A DNA stretch of 64,000 nucleotides from Phascolarctobacterium sp. (GTDB lineage: Bacteria > Bacillota > Negativicutes > Acidaminococcales > Acidaminococcaceae). Below, one piece after another: positions 25,597-33,872 of the stretch (position 1 is the stretch's first letter; each line of letters begins with the position of its first letter). Where the stretch lies: positions 90,651-154,650 of the forward strand of contig NZ_JAUNOQ010000007.1 in the NCBI RefSeq assembly GCF_030531065.1, given 5' to 3'. The notes under the pieces are model-generated. The model had not been told where the DNA came from. It did no database searches and was given only the letters and a program-made list of their open reading frames with translations. The translations under genes and the position numbers were made by a program.

Positions 25597-26349
25597 ATGA
25601 TGAAAAAATTTGTTACTGCTGCCGTTGTCGCCGCTTTAGTCGGCGTTTCTTCTACTTGCCTGGCTGGGTTCGGCCTGCCGAAAATTGGCGGCGGTTCGAA
25701 AGCTCCCGCCGCTAGCGCGCAGGAAGAAAAGAGTGCGCCGGTGGATATCAGTAATATAACTAATAAACAAGTTGAAATTTTACGCTATACGTCAGGTGCT
25801 TTATATGCTCAAATAAGATCATTAGAGGTAGTGCGTGAAGCTTTGGGGTGCGCTGATCCTAAATTGGCGGAAGCAGCAAGCTCTTTAAAGGGTGGCTCTA
25901 ATTCTAAACTGAAGAAGGCTAAGACAGTATTTGACAATTCGTCCAAAACATTATCGGAAGACGCTAAAAAAGCTGCGGCTGCCAATAAAATACAGGTAGA
26001 CAAACTAGCCGGAGCAATCAAAACAGGTAAAGTATATCAACAAGCGGCTTTGGTAAACTACGGCTTTGTCGCTGCTCACGCACCGGCAGCTTTACAGGAA
26101 GCCGGCTCTGCTGTGAAGAATGTTGGTAAGGATATTAACGCCGTAAATAAAATAAATGGCGCCATCGCTACTTTTAAACTTGGTTCTGAATATGCTGCCG
26201 CTTCTCAAAAAGTAAATTCTGACTATAATCAAGCTGTTGGCGCTATGAAAACTGATTACGGCGTAACAGACGAAGCTATGGCCAATGCTCCTGCGCCGGA
26301 TGTAACTAGCATCGCCGACGAATGCCTGGCTTTTGTAGATAAAAAATAA
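25597..26349 (+). CDS. Secreted alpha-helical protein, unknown (first gene of FlgT/LPP20-like cluster)
   Basis: A 250-residue protein with a signal peptide (MMKKFVTAAVVAALVGVSS, cleavage near CLAG) but no proper lipobox. The mature part is rich in Ala and Lys and predicted helical by eye, with Lys/Ala-rich segments such as KLKKAKTVFDNSSK and EDAKKAAAANK. I recognise no domain. Start ATG 25597 lies 6 bases after AAGGAGGAA; a longer frame from 25285 runs through the promoter. It is first of five consecutive genes for exported proteins, with 2 bases to the next. Confidence 0.75.
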   Translation: MMKKFVTAAVVAALVGVSSTCLAGFGLPKIGGGSKAPAASAQEEKSAPVDISNITNKQVEILRYTSGALYAQIRSLEVVREALGCADPKLAEAASSLKGGSNSKLKKAKTVFDNSSKTLSEDAKKAAAANKIQVDKLAGAIKTGKVYQQAALVNYGFVAAHAPAALQEAGSAVKNVGKDINAVNKINGAIATFKLGSEYAAASQKVNSDYNQAVGAMKTDYGVTDEAMANAPAPDVTSIADECLAFVDKK

Positions 26350-26351
26350 TT

Positions 26352-27470
26352 ATGAATACAATAAGGAAGCTAGTGTATGGGCTTCTGCTAGCGGGGGCTT
26401 GCGTTCTGGGGAGCGCAAGCTCTTTTGCTCAAGAAGCGCCGCAGATTTTATGGGACAGGCAAGCGATTGACGGCGTAGAATACAGAGAGCAGACTATTTT
26501 AGCCGGGCAAGAAGAACTTGCTGCCATAGGAAAAATGCTGGACGCCAGGCTGGAATATTTGCGTTCGGTAGGAAAGCTGCCATTCAAAACATTAGTAATC
26601 GACGGCTTTCAAAATAACGATGTGCAGAGCAAAATGGCGCAGGAAGATTACATTGCTTTAGTTCCGGTTGTAACCAGCGATTTGCATAAGAGCAAAGTAA
26701 TTAACTATAAGAATTTGAATTACTATAGTTATACGGTACGTGCGGAGCTGAATGTTTTGCTGTGTACTTACGACGGCTCTAATTTAAAGATTCTCTATAA
26801 TTTGCCGTTAGCTAATCAAGCTGTTTTAGGCGGTAGTTTAGAAGATGCTTTGAACGAACCGTTAGCTGATGATATTTTGAAAAAGCAGTTCGTATATAAT
26901 ATGGAACAACTGGTTGAGGAAGTAAGTTTTCCTGAACAGCTGACTAAGCAGCTTTCTGACCCATATTTACCGACATACCAAGTAAATAACGTAGAACTGC
27001 CAGATTCAGTTTTACAAAAATTTGGCGACGCATCGGAATTAAAAGCCGTGTTAGCTGGTACTTTTACCAATCAATATTCCGCTAAGTATCGCGATGGGAT
27101 TGTACTGCCTAGTACGCTGAGCGGTACTGAATGGAAGAAAGCGGTCGTACAGCATTTGACGCCTTCGCTTAACGCTGGGGAATACGATCCGACGCAGGAA
27201 GCTGGCGGCGACGTTCCAATAAAAATCAAAGTAAACGATTGGAAAGTTGACGCAGGATTTGCTAGTCAATATAGCATTATGCTGGACGTAAAATCAATTA
27301 CCGATTTAGAGGCGTACGTCGGCGCGAAAGAAACAAAACCGTTATGTAAAGCGCAATCTGTTTCCACTACGCGCCTTCCAAAAGATTTAGCGTTTAATGT
27401 GCAGATAAATTGGTTGGAGGTTTTCAACGACGCGGCTCTGGAGTTGGGCAACAGTATCAAAGCAAAATAA
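26352..27470 (+). CDS. Secreted protein of unknown function (cluster gene 2)
   Basis: A 372-residue exported protein: signal peptide to about residue 26 (GSASSFAQE). No family is recognised. The central part has alternating polar/hydrophobic strands (ELNVLLCTYDGSNLKILYN) and the C-terminal part contains VPIKIKVNDWKVDAG. The start is two bases after the previous stop with a weak ribosome site, so translation is probably coupled. Its position beside FlgT- and LPP20-like proteins suggests a part in the same periplasmic complex; that is inference. Confidence 0.7.
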   Translation: MNTIRKLVYGLLLAGACVLGSASSFAQEAPQILWDRQAIDGVEYREQTILAGQEELAAIGKMLDARLEYLRSVGKLPFKTLVIDGFQNNDVQSKMAQEDYIALVPVVTSDLHKSKVINYKNLNYYSYTVRAELNVLLCTYDGSNLKILYNLPLANQAVLGGSLEDALNEPLADDILKKQFVYNMEQLVEEVSFPEQLTKQLSDPYLPTYQVNNVELPDSVLQKFGDASELKAVLAGTFTNQYSAKYRDGIVLPSTLSGTEWKKAVVQHLTPSLNAGEYDPTQEAGGDVPIKIKVNDWKVDAGFASQYSIMLDVKSITDLEAYVGAKETKPLCKAQSVSTTRLPKDLAFNVQINWLEVFNDAALELGNSIKAK

Positions 27471-27486
27471 TTTGAGCGGGTAGTAT

Positions 27487-28650
27487 ATGAAGAAAAGTAT
27501 ATTTTTTACACTTTGCGCATTGCTCTTGAGCAATATATTTTGCGCGCCGCCTGCCAGCGCGCAGCTCGTAACGGGCATGGCGTACATTGAAAACGGCAAT
27601 GTGGTCAAAGCCAAAGAAGCGGCGCGGCGCGAAGCAATGCGTTCTTTTGTCGAGCAGCAAGTGGGCGTGAGCGTGAACGCTGAAAGCGAAACGGAAAATT
27701 TTTTGTTGGTGCGCGATCATATCGTTGCTAAGTCCGAAGGTTTTGTTATCGTGAAGAAAGTCGTTAAAGAAAGCAACGACGGCGTGTATTTTACGGTAGT
27801 GTTGGATTTGGAAGCGGGAGCTAAGCCGATAGCTGCGGCGCAGATGGACGTTAAAACTATGTTAGGCGCGCTTGACCGCAACAGCTCGCGCGGCAGTATG
27901 GATATTGCTATTACGGACGAAAATGCCGACGCAACCTGGGATTGGAGCAGCTATATGGTAGCGGCGCTCAAGAGTCAGGGCTTCGGTAGAATTAAACGCA
28001 ACGACGCTATCTTAAATTTTTTAGGCAGCGGGAATAATTTGCGCATGAATAAGCTGCAGCTATATCCGGAACTGCGTCGTATTGGCAGAATGGAAGGCAC
28101 GGGAGCGAAAGCGATTGTGCGCGGCTCGCTGCGCCTGGCGCGGCCTGCGCAAGCTGCCAATAACGCTTACGTGGCTACGGCGCAGGCGGCGATTGAAATT
28201 ATCGGCTACGATTCTAACAATGTAGACGCTATGACGCGCTACGCTACGGCTGTGGGCATGACTGCGGACGAAGCCGAAGCGAACGCCAAAACTTTAGCGC
28301 TGGAAGAAACAGCGAAAGGTTTGGCAGAACAAGCCGCCGTTACCGTGCAATATGAGGAGCAGGGCGGCAAACGCGAAATTGAAACCGTTTTTGTTTTCCA
28401 AAATCTTTATGATAAAGTAGGCGACAGCGAAACGATTTTGGCTGCGTTGGAAAGTGCTAACTGCGAAGTGGACAGGAGCGTTTTCGGCGCAGATAATAGC
28501 TTTAGCGTCGCAGTTTATACGCAGGAATATAATAAGCTGCAAGACGTTGTTCGCGCTGTTTTGCAGCAATTACGTTCCAATTATCCTAATGCTATCAACG
28601 AAGACAGCGGCGATATCGGCGCGACTAAAACTATTATCAGATTGAGGTGA
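27487..28650 (+). CDS. Periplasmic protein with FlgT-like N-terminal domain (cluster gene 3)
   Basis: A 387-residue exported protein (signal peptide ending near PASAQ). Residues about 28-110 follow the FlgT N-domain pattern: a strand, an Ala-rich helix (AKEAARREAMRSFVEQQVG), then DHIVAKSEGFVIVKKVV and YFTVVLDLE. In Vibrio, FlgT builds the flagellar H-ring with FlgO and FlgP. The middle part (about 115-260) may form a second alpha/beta domain. No flagellar gene is in the window, so a non-flagellar role is likely. Family assignment is by motif recognition only. Confidence 0.65.
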   Translation: MKKSIFFTLCALLLSNIFCAPPASAQLVTGMAYIENGNVVKAKEAARREAMRSFVEQQVGVSVNAESETENFLLVRDHIVAKSEGFVIVKKVVKESNDGVYFTVVLDLEAGAKPIAAAQMDVKTMLGALDRNSSRGSMDIAITDENADATWDWSSYMVAALKSQGFGRIKRNDAILNFLGSGNNLRMNKLQLYPELRRIGRMEGTGAKAIVRGSLRLARPAQAANNAYVATAQAAIEIIGYDSNNVDAMTRYATAVGMTADEAEANAKTLALEETAKGLAEQAAVTVQYEEQGGKREIETVFVFQNLYDKVGDSETILAALESANCEVDRSVFGADNSFSVAVYTQEYNKLQDVVRAVLQQLRSNYPNAINEDSGDIGATKTIIRLR

Positions 28651-28654
28651 GGCG

Positions 28655-29584
28655 ATGTTGGAGTTGAAAAAAATATTGTTGGCTCTGGTTTGGCTTTTGT
28701 TGCCTTTGCAAGCTTTAGCTGCTGATAACGCAAATGCGCCTCACGAACAACAAACTTCGGGTTATTCCGTCGCTATGGTTAAGAGCTGCGGCGTAGCGCT
28801 GGCTATCGGCGACGGCGATAACATTAAGCAAAACGCTTTGCAAGACGCTAAACAAAAAGCGGTGAAGAAAGCGGCGGCCAGGTTTATCGCTCCCAGTGAA
28901 GGGAAAGAAAGCCTTTATCAGCAAATAGTAGCGGATTACGATTTGTATATCGAAGGCGACGTGCAGATTTTGAAATTGCAAAAGGTAGAAGGGAAACTCT
29001 TGGCGTTTTGTAATGTGCCGGTAAATTTTCAAATGATAAATGAAAATATAAAGCAAAAAGTTACGACGCTACAAAAAGAAAACCGTCGCGACAAAGCAAT
29101 CTTTTTAGTGCGCGTCGTCGATATGCCGGATATTTTGCGACGGCAGGATATTAAGGCCGAAGTTTTGACGCGTTATGAAGAAGCTTTTAAACAGTATAAT
29201 TTTAAAGCTTTGGGCAGCGACGCGGCAGGCAGCCAGATAATGACGATGTTGGACGCGGTAGACGGTATGCAACAGGATCTAGCCTACGCGGCGTATCGCG
29301 AGCAGATTGTGCGGGACACGCAGCAAATGCCGGAACTTAATTTGGTCGTCGTGGGCGAAATAAAAATAACACAGGCCAGCGAATATGCGGACGGCACGGC
29401 TTATGCGGAAGCAGTTCGTTTGTTGCAGGACGGTTATCGACAGATAGGAAGCTTTAGCGACACTTACAGCGCTACTAGGCATGATTTAGGACAAGCCGTA
29501 GAATTTGTCGCTCAAGCCGCCGCCGTCAGGTCGGCTAAATATTTGGCGGATATGACGTATAATGATTGGCAAAAACTTAATTAG
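28655..29584 (+). CDS. Periplasmic protein, FlgT/LPP20-like module (cluster gene 4)
   Basis: A 309-residue exported protein with signal peptide to about residue 23 (PLQALAAD). After it comes a module like that of its neighbour: GVALAIGDGDNIKQNAL, the Ala/Lys helix DAKQKAVKKAAARFI, then YIEGDVQILKLQK and a valine-rich strand. The remainder (from about 145) starts AIFLVRVVDMPDILRR and resembles the alpha/beta domain of CsgG/TolB-N-type periplasmic proteins, though weakly. Four bases separate it from gene 3. Confidence 0.6.
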   Translation: MLELKKILLALVWLLLPLQALAADNANAPHEQQTSGYSVAMVKSCGVALAIGDGDNIKQNALQDAKQKAVKKAAARFIAPSEGKESLYQQIVADYDLYIEGDVQILKLQKVEGKLLAFCNVPVNFQMINENIKQKVTTLQKENRRDKAIFLVRVVDMPDILRRQDIKAEVLTRYEEAFKQYNFKALGSDAAGSQIMTMLDAVDGMQQDLAYAAYREQIVRDTQQMPELNLVVVGEIKITQASEYADGTAYAEAVRLLQDGYRQIGSFSDTYSATRHDLGQAVEFVAQAAAVRSAKYLADMTYNDWQKLN

Positions 29585-29597
29585 GGAGGGAAATTTT

Positions 29598-30488
29598 GTG
29601 AAAAAATTAGTAATGGCATCTGTTTTAAGCATGGCGTTCAGCGTAGGTATGGCAATACTGCCGGAGGCGCATATTTCGGTGGTACCAAGCGTGAAGGTAG
29701 CGTTGGCGGAACAAAGTCAGGAGGTTATGACGGCGGACGGTTACGGCGCTATGCCTGCGAATATGCCGCTGCCGCGCGCGAAGATGATGGCCAGACGCGC
29801 GGCTATTATGGACGCCCAACGCAATCTGATTGAAATAATTAAAGGCGCACAAGTGGACGCCGAATCTTCAATGGATATGTATTTGCTGCAGAGCGACGTA
29901 GTAAAAACTAAAGTCAGCGGCATGATTAAGGGCGCAGCGGTAGTAAGTGAGGGTTTGGAAGACGGCGGCTATCATGTAGTAATGTCCGTTCCTATGTATG
30001 GCGTGGGGTCTGTAGCCGACGCGGCTATTACCGCTAAATTAGGCGATAACCCGCCTGCGCCTACTCCTGCTCCGGCTCCGTCCGCTCAAGCCGTTAAAGA
30101 ATACGAGCCTGCTCCGCAAGCTAATATTGGCGGCGGGTATACAGGCTTGGTAATCGACGCTAAGGGCAGCGAATTAGTACGCACTTTTTGTCCTGCGATT
30201 TACGACGTTAACGGTCGCGCCATTTACGGCGTGCAAAACGTGGATAAGGATTACGCTATCTCCCACGGCGTTGTAGAATATGCCGAAGGCGCGGATAATT
30301 GGCAGGGTATCGGACTCGGTACGACGCGCGCGGGCAGCAATCCTTTGATTGTAAAAATCGTCGGCTTGCAGGAACGCGCAACTAACAAATGCGACGTAAT
30401 TATTTCCGTGGAAGAAGCCGATAAAATTTTAATTGAAAACCAGCGCTCCGGTTTCTTAAATAGTTACGCAGTTGTTTTTGAAAAGTAA
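29598..30488 (+). CDS. LPP20-family periplasmic protein (FlgP-like, cluster gene 5)
   Basis: A 296-residue protein starting at GTG 29598, six bases after AGGGAGGG. It has an N-terminal signal sequence but no lipobox, unlike the FlgP lipoproteins. Residues about 42-155 match the LPP20 pattern: PLPRAKMMARRAAIMDAQRN, an EIIKGAQVDAE segment and GYHVVMSVPMYG. A proline-rich linker (PAPTPAPAPS) leads to a C-terminal domain with YTGLVIDAKG and IYGVQNVDKDYA. Last gene of the cluster, followed by a terminator. Confidence 0.7.
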   Translation: MKKLVMASVLSMAFSVGMAILPEAHISVVPSVKVALAEQSQEVMTADGYGAMPANMPLPRAKMMARRAAIMDAQRNLIEIIKGAQVDAESSMDMYLLQSDVVKTKVSGMIKGAAVVSEGLEDGGYHVVMSVPMYGVGSVADAAITAKLGDNPPAPTPAPAPSAQAVKEYEPAPQANIGGGYTGLVIDAKGSELVRTFCPAIYDVNGRAIYGVQNVDKDYAISHGVVEYAEGADNWQGIGLGTTRAGSNPLIVKIVGLQERATNKCDVIISVEEADKILIENQRSGFLNSYAVVFEK

Positions 30489-30568
30489 AAGAGCGCAAGC
30501 CGCGCGCTTTGCCTGCGGCGTGACGTCGCTGTGAGGCGCAGAATGAAAGTAAAAACGTAAAATAAAAA

Positions 30569-30631
30569 AGACTGCCGCAAGGAAAATTCCCGTGTCAAAA
30601 CGACATTGGATAATCCTTGCGGCAGTTTTCC
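30569..30631 (+). terminator. Terminator of the secreted-protein operon
   Basis: ACTGCCGCAAGGA pairs with TCCTTGCGGCAGT across a 30-base loop, followed by TTTTCC. Confidence 0.65.
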
Positions 30632-30677
30632 TTTCTTGTATAGCAGCCATACAGTTCCTAAAATTTTTTGCGAGGGT

Positions 30678-30712
30678 GTATTGTAACAATACAGCGCTGC
30701 ATATGATATAAT
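30678..30712 (+). promoter_or_regulatory. Operator palindrome and -10 of the 30799 exporter gene
   Basis: GTATTGTAACAATAC (30678-30692) is a perfect odd palindrome with 7-base arms, upstream of TATAAT at 30707-30712. It overlaps the likely -35 (TTGTAA), so a dimeric repressor could block the promoter. The regulator is unknown. The rest of 30713-30798 is featureless leader. Confidence 0.55.
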
Positions 30713-30798
30713 AAGGCTTAAAGAAGCCTGCGCTGTGGCGCGTTAGTTGGTTACGGTATTTTTGCGCGGCGCTGGAGTAAAAAGTGCGGAGAAAGTAA

Positions 30799-31665
30799 AT
30801 GAAGCGATTAGCTATCGGTATGATTCTTTTACAAAGCGTAGTTTATGGCATTTTAGATCCGTTTTCAAAATTGGCGTATCAGGTTATGCCGATTTACAGC
30901 TTTTTGGCGGCGCGGTATTTGCTGGCGACGCTGTTCATGTTCGCGTTTTGGGGTAAAAAAATTCGGGACGAACTTTGCCGCGTATCCTGGCGGCATTACA
31001 TAATTCCCTGCCTATGTATGTCGGTAGCTTTTATTGTCAGCAATACGGGCTTAAAATATACGTCGGTGGCGAACGTCGCTTTTATTCGCTCGCTGACAGC
31101 TTTAGTGGCGCCGTTACTGTTATGCGTCTTTTTTCATAAAAAATTTGGCGCGCGCACATTATTGGTGCTCGTGGGTGTAGCAGTAGGACTATATTTTTTG
31201 TGTGTGGAAAACGGCTTGGGGCAAGTAGGGCGCGGCGAGGTTTATGCGTTTATTTCGACAGTGCTGGTAGCGGCGGCGCTGGTTTTCGGCGCGGACTCTT
31301 TGCATTACATCAGCGCGATTACGTTATCCTGCATACAATCCTTCGGCTCTATTTGGGTGTGCCTGCTGGCGGGATTTGCGAACGACGCTCTGGCTTCGAC
31401 CGATTGGAATTTGTTACGGCGTCCGGATATTGGCGGCACGCTGGTATACGCCGCCTTGGCTTGCACTGTGGGCGGCTATTTGCTGCAAAACGTAGCTCTG
31501 GAATATATTTCCGCTAAGCTTGTGGGTATATTGCAATGCACTTATCCGATTGTCACTGCGGTAGTAGCTTACGTAGTGCTTGGGGAAATGCTGTCGCCTT
31601 TGGGTATGTTGGGAGCGGCGTTGATTTTGCTGTGCGTAATTATTGAAAGCTTGGGGCGCGAATAA
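30799..31665 (+). CDS. DMT-family (EamA) membrane transporter
   Basis: A 288-residue protein with about ten transmembrane segments and two EamA repeats (first near 5-135, second near 150-285 with LEYISAKLVGILQCTYPIVT). RBS GGAGAAAG precedes the ATG. It is monocistronic behind a palindromic operator. It differs from the exporter at 9136 and is probably an efflux carrier of unknown substrate. Confidence 0.8.
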   Translation: MKRLAIGMILLQSVVYGILDPFSKLAYQVMPIYSFLAARYLLATLFMFAFWGKKIRDELCRVSWRHYIIPCLCMSVAFIVSNTGLKYTSVANVAFIRSLTALVAPLLLCVFFHKKFGARTLLVLVGVAVGLYFLCVENGLGQVGRGEVYAFISTVLVAAALVFGADSLHYISAITLSCIQSFGSIWVCLLAGFANDALASTDWNLLRRPDIGGTLVYAALACTVGGYLLQNVALEYISAKLVGILQCTYPIVTAVVAYVVLGEMLSPLGMLGAALILLCVIIESLGRE

Positions 31666-31869
31666 ACGTCGCGCAGGAATGCGAAGGACGCTATCCGCAG
31701 GGCGCTAGATGATGGCAAACGCTACGGCTATACGTTGGACGAATACCGTTACTCCTTCGTAGAAAAATTTTATCCTACGGAATTTGCGAAAACGTCCAAA
31801 GGAGCGATGCGCGTAAGCAGGAACTTTAACTTGAAGGATATTTTGGGCGTAGAAGCGTTGCCGCGGTAG
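31666..31869 (+). pseudogene. Fragment of an unrecognised protein's C-terminus
   Basis: In the same frame as, and directly after, the exporter stop codon lies a 67-codon open stretch ending at TAG 31867-31869. It reads like real protein (DDGKRYGYTLDEYRYSFVEK, then FYPTEFAKTSKGAMRV and NLKDILG) but has no start or ribosome site at its beginning. I interpret it as the surviving tail of a gene whose front was lost when this junction formed. The parent family is not recognised. Confidence 0.5.
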
Positions 31870-31896
31870 AAGAAATCGCAAAGGCGCTGAGACATT

Positions 31897-31929
31897 AAAG
31901 GCCGCTCTTTGGGAAGCAGAGCGGCCTTT
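31897..31929 (+). terminator. Hairpin terminator after the gene fragment
   Basis: AAAGGCCGCTCT (31897-31908) pairs perfectly with AGAGCGGCCTTT (31918-31929). The short T-tail makes it a moderate terminator. Confidence 0.6.
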
Positions 31930-31948
31930 GCGCGGAGTGTTACACTGA

Positions 31949-32002
31949 TTGACACAGCCTGATATTTAGGATAAAATAAAGTAGACTTTACTTTATCCTA
32001 AA
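31949..32002 (+). promoter_or_regulatory. Promoter and operator-like inverted repeat of the AAA/DUF4143 gene
   Basis: TTGACA (31949-31954), 17-base spacer, TAAAAT (31972-31977). The -10 is embedded in a perfect inverted repeat, TTTAGGATAAA (31965-31975) and TTTATCCTAAA (31992-32002), which could be an operator for tight repression. Confidence 0.65.
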
Positions 32003-32018
32003 GGCGGAGGGCGATATA

Positions 32019-33245
32019 ATGAAATATTTGGAGCGCACATTGGAACGCAAATTCTTACGCATGAGTTCTTTTTTTAAGGCTGTTCTTGTAACGGGCGCAA
32101 GGCAGGTTGGCAAGACAACAATGCTAAAGCATTTGGCCGCGGAGCAGGCGCGTACTTATGTTTCTATGGATAACATTATGGCGCGGACGCTTGCAAAATC
32201 TGATCCAGTATTGTTTTTTCAAACCTATAAGCCGCCAATTATTATTGATGAGATACAGAAAGCGCCGGAACTATTTGAACAGATAAAAATTATGTGTGAT
32301 GAAAGCGCAGAACGCGGGAGATTTTGGCTGACCGGCTCACAACAATACAATATGATGAGAAATATCCGTGAAACCTTGGCCGGAAGAGTTGGAATTTTGG
32401 AACTTTACAGCCTTTCAAAGAACGAGGTGGAAGGATTGCTTTTTCCTAACGAGCTTGATTTTTCACTTCCTTGTTTTTTGCAAAGACAATCGCTTGTGAA
32501 AAAGAATGATATTGTGGATGTGTTTGAACATATCTGGCGCGGAGGTATGCCGGACGTGTTACTGGCAGATGCGGAACAAAGGCAGGAATACTTTAATTCC
32601 TATATTGAAACCTATCTCATGCGTGATGTATCTGAAGCAGGCGCAATTACGGATACGGTTCGTTTTCGCAAATTTTTGAGTGCTTGCGCCGCGTTGGTTG
32701 CGGAACAAGTTAATTATAAGACATTGGCAGACGCAGCGGAAATATCACAGCCGACAGCTAAGGAATGGGGACGGTTGCTGCAAGGCTTAGGTATTATCTA
32801 TTTGTTGCAGCCTTATGCCAACAATGAGCTGAAACGTCTTACTAAAACGCCGAAGCTATATTTTTGCGATACGGGATTATGCGCTTATTTGTCGATGTGG
32901 CTTACTCGAGACACTCTGATGAACGGAGCGGCCAGCGGGCACTATTTTGAAAATTACGTAGTAATTGAATTGCTCAAAAATTTTGCTTATGCGCCTTCTA
33001 AGGCTACTCTGACCTATTATCGGGATTCTAACGCCAAAGAGATAGATGTGTTTGTGGAACAAAATGGCGTAATACATCCTTTGGAAATAAAAAAATCCGC
33101 CAATCCGGATCGGCGAGAAGTTAAAAAGTATGAACTGCTTGATAAGGTAAATGTGGAGCGCGGCAGTGGAGGTATTATCTGTATGTGCGAGGAAGTCATT
33201 CCGATTGACGCTAAAAACTGTTTCATCCCTTGCAACTTAATTTGA
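32019..33245 (+). CDS. AAA ATPase with DUF4143 C-terminal domain
   Basis: A 408-residue protein of the AAA_14/DUF4143 family. Walker A is VTGARQVGKTT (residues 24-34), Walker B is IIIDEIQKAPELF, sensor-like LTGSQQ follows, and the C-terminal DUF4143 part includes YRDSNAKEIDVFVEQNG, which resembles a PD-(D/E)xK nuclease core (E..D..(E)IKK). These proteins are common orphan accessory genes of unknown biological role, often variable between strains. Its promoter is overlapped by a long inverted repeat. Confidence 0.85.
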   Translation: MKYLERTLERKFLRMSSFFKAVLVTGARQVGKTTMLKHLAAEQARTYVSMDNIMARTLAKSDPVLFFQTYKPPIIIDEIQKAPELFEQIKIMCDESAERGRFWLTGSQQYNMMRNIRETLAGRVGILELYSLSKNEVEGLLFPNELDFSLPCFLQRQSLVKKNDIVDVFEHIWRGGMPDVLLADAEQRQEYFNSYIETYLMRDVSEAGAITDTVRFRKFLSACAALVAEQVNYKTLADAAEISQPTAKEWGRLLQGLGIIYLLQPYANNELKRLTKTPKLYFCDTGLCAYLSMWLTRDTLMNGAASGHYFENYVVIELLKNFAYAPSKATLTYYRDSNAKEIDVFVEQNGVIHPLEIKKSANPDRREVKKYELLDKVNVERGSGGIICMCEEVIPIDAKNCFIPCNLI

Positions 33246-33271
33246 AAAAGGACTTGTAATTCTCAAAACAT

Positions 33272-33323
33272 CAACGCCGCCGGGCGGACGCAGATGAAAA
33301 GCGTTTTGCCGGGCGGCGTTTTT
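33272..33323. terminator. Bidirectional terminator between the AAA ATPase and trxA
   Basis: AACGCCGCC (33273-33281) pairs with GGCGGCGTT (33312-33320), with T-rich flank on the plus side, between convergent genes. Confidence 0.7.
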
Positions 33324-33334
33324 GATTTGCAGTT

Positions 33335-33640
33335 TTATTCCGTCAACGCGGCCAGCGCTTGCTTGTCGTGCAGGCCGACGGCGGATTTAACCAGCTTGCC
33401 GTTTTTGAAAACCAGCAGCGAGGGAATGGACATGATGCCGAATTTTTCGGCGAGCTCGCCGTTGGCGTCCACGTTTACTTTAGCGACCTTCACTTCGGGA
33501 TGCTCCGCCGCGAAGGCTTCTAAAATCGGGCCCTGCATGCGGCAGGGACCGCACCATTCCGCCCAAAAATCTACCAGGACGGTTTTGTCGCCGGCGAGTA
33601 CTTCGTCCGCAAAATTAGCGGCTGTGATTTCTAATGCCAT
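33335..33640 (-). CDS. trxA: Thioredoxin
   Basis: A 101-residue thioredoxin with the redox motif WCGPC (Cys30, Cys33), the buried FWAEW segment and the cis-Pro loop SIPSLLVF. Start ATG 33640 behind AAAGGAG; the longer frame to 33712 is upstream sequence. A minus-strand TTGCGA (33712-33707) and TATAAT (33691-33686) give a candidate promoter. It lies downstream of the atypical reductase trxB on the same strand and is its presumed substrate. Confidence 0.95.
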   Translation of the reverse strand: MALEITAANFADEVLAGDKTVLVDFWAEWCGPCRMQGPILEAFAAEHPEVKVAKVNVDANGELAEKFGIMSIPSLLVFKNGKLVKSAVGLHDKQALAALTE

Positions 33641-33733
33641 GATGATTCGCTCCTTTCGAAAAATAAATATTAGTAATGCGAAGCGATTATATATTTTGTC
33701 GCTCAATCGCAATTTTCGACGCGCCTTGCGCGC

Positions 33734-33806
33734 AGAACCATAACAAAATTTCGGTAAAATTTGTTAGCGGCAAGCCATGACCGCGTACCCTCATTTTTAT
33801 GGTTCT
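33734..33806. repeat. Spaced inverted repeat
   Basis: AGAACCATA (33734-33742) is the exact reverse complement of TATGGTTCT (33798-33806), with a smaller near-palindrome of AACAAAATTT and AAAATTTGTT between. It lies in the 230-base gap between trxB and trxA. Role unknown. Confidence 0.35.
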
Positions 33807-33872
33807 ATTTGCTTATGTGCTAAAATTGCTATTCGCTTTAAGATATAATAATCGCTTTTGGCATTTATGATT

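Noticed and set aside
25597..30488. Flagellar locus
   Set aside because: Despite FlgT/LPP20-like modules there is no flagellin, hook, ring or motor gene in the window.
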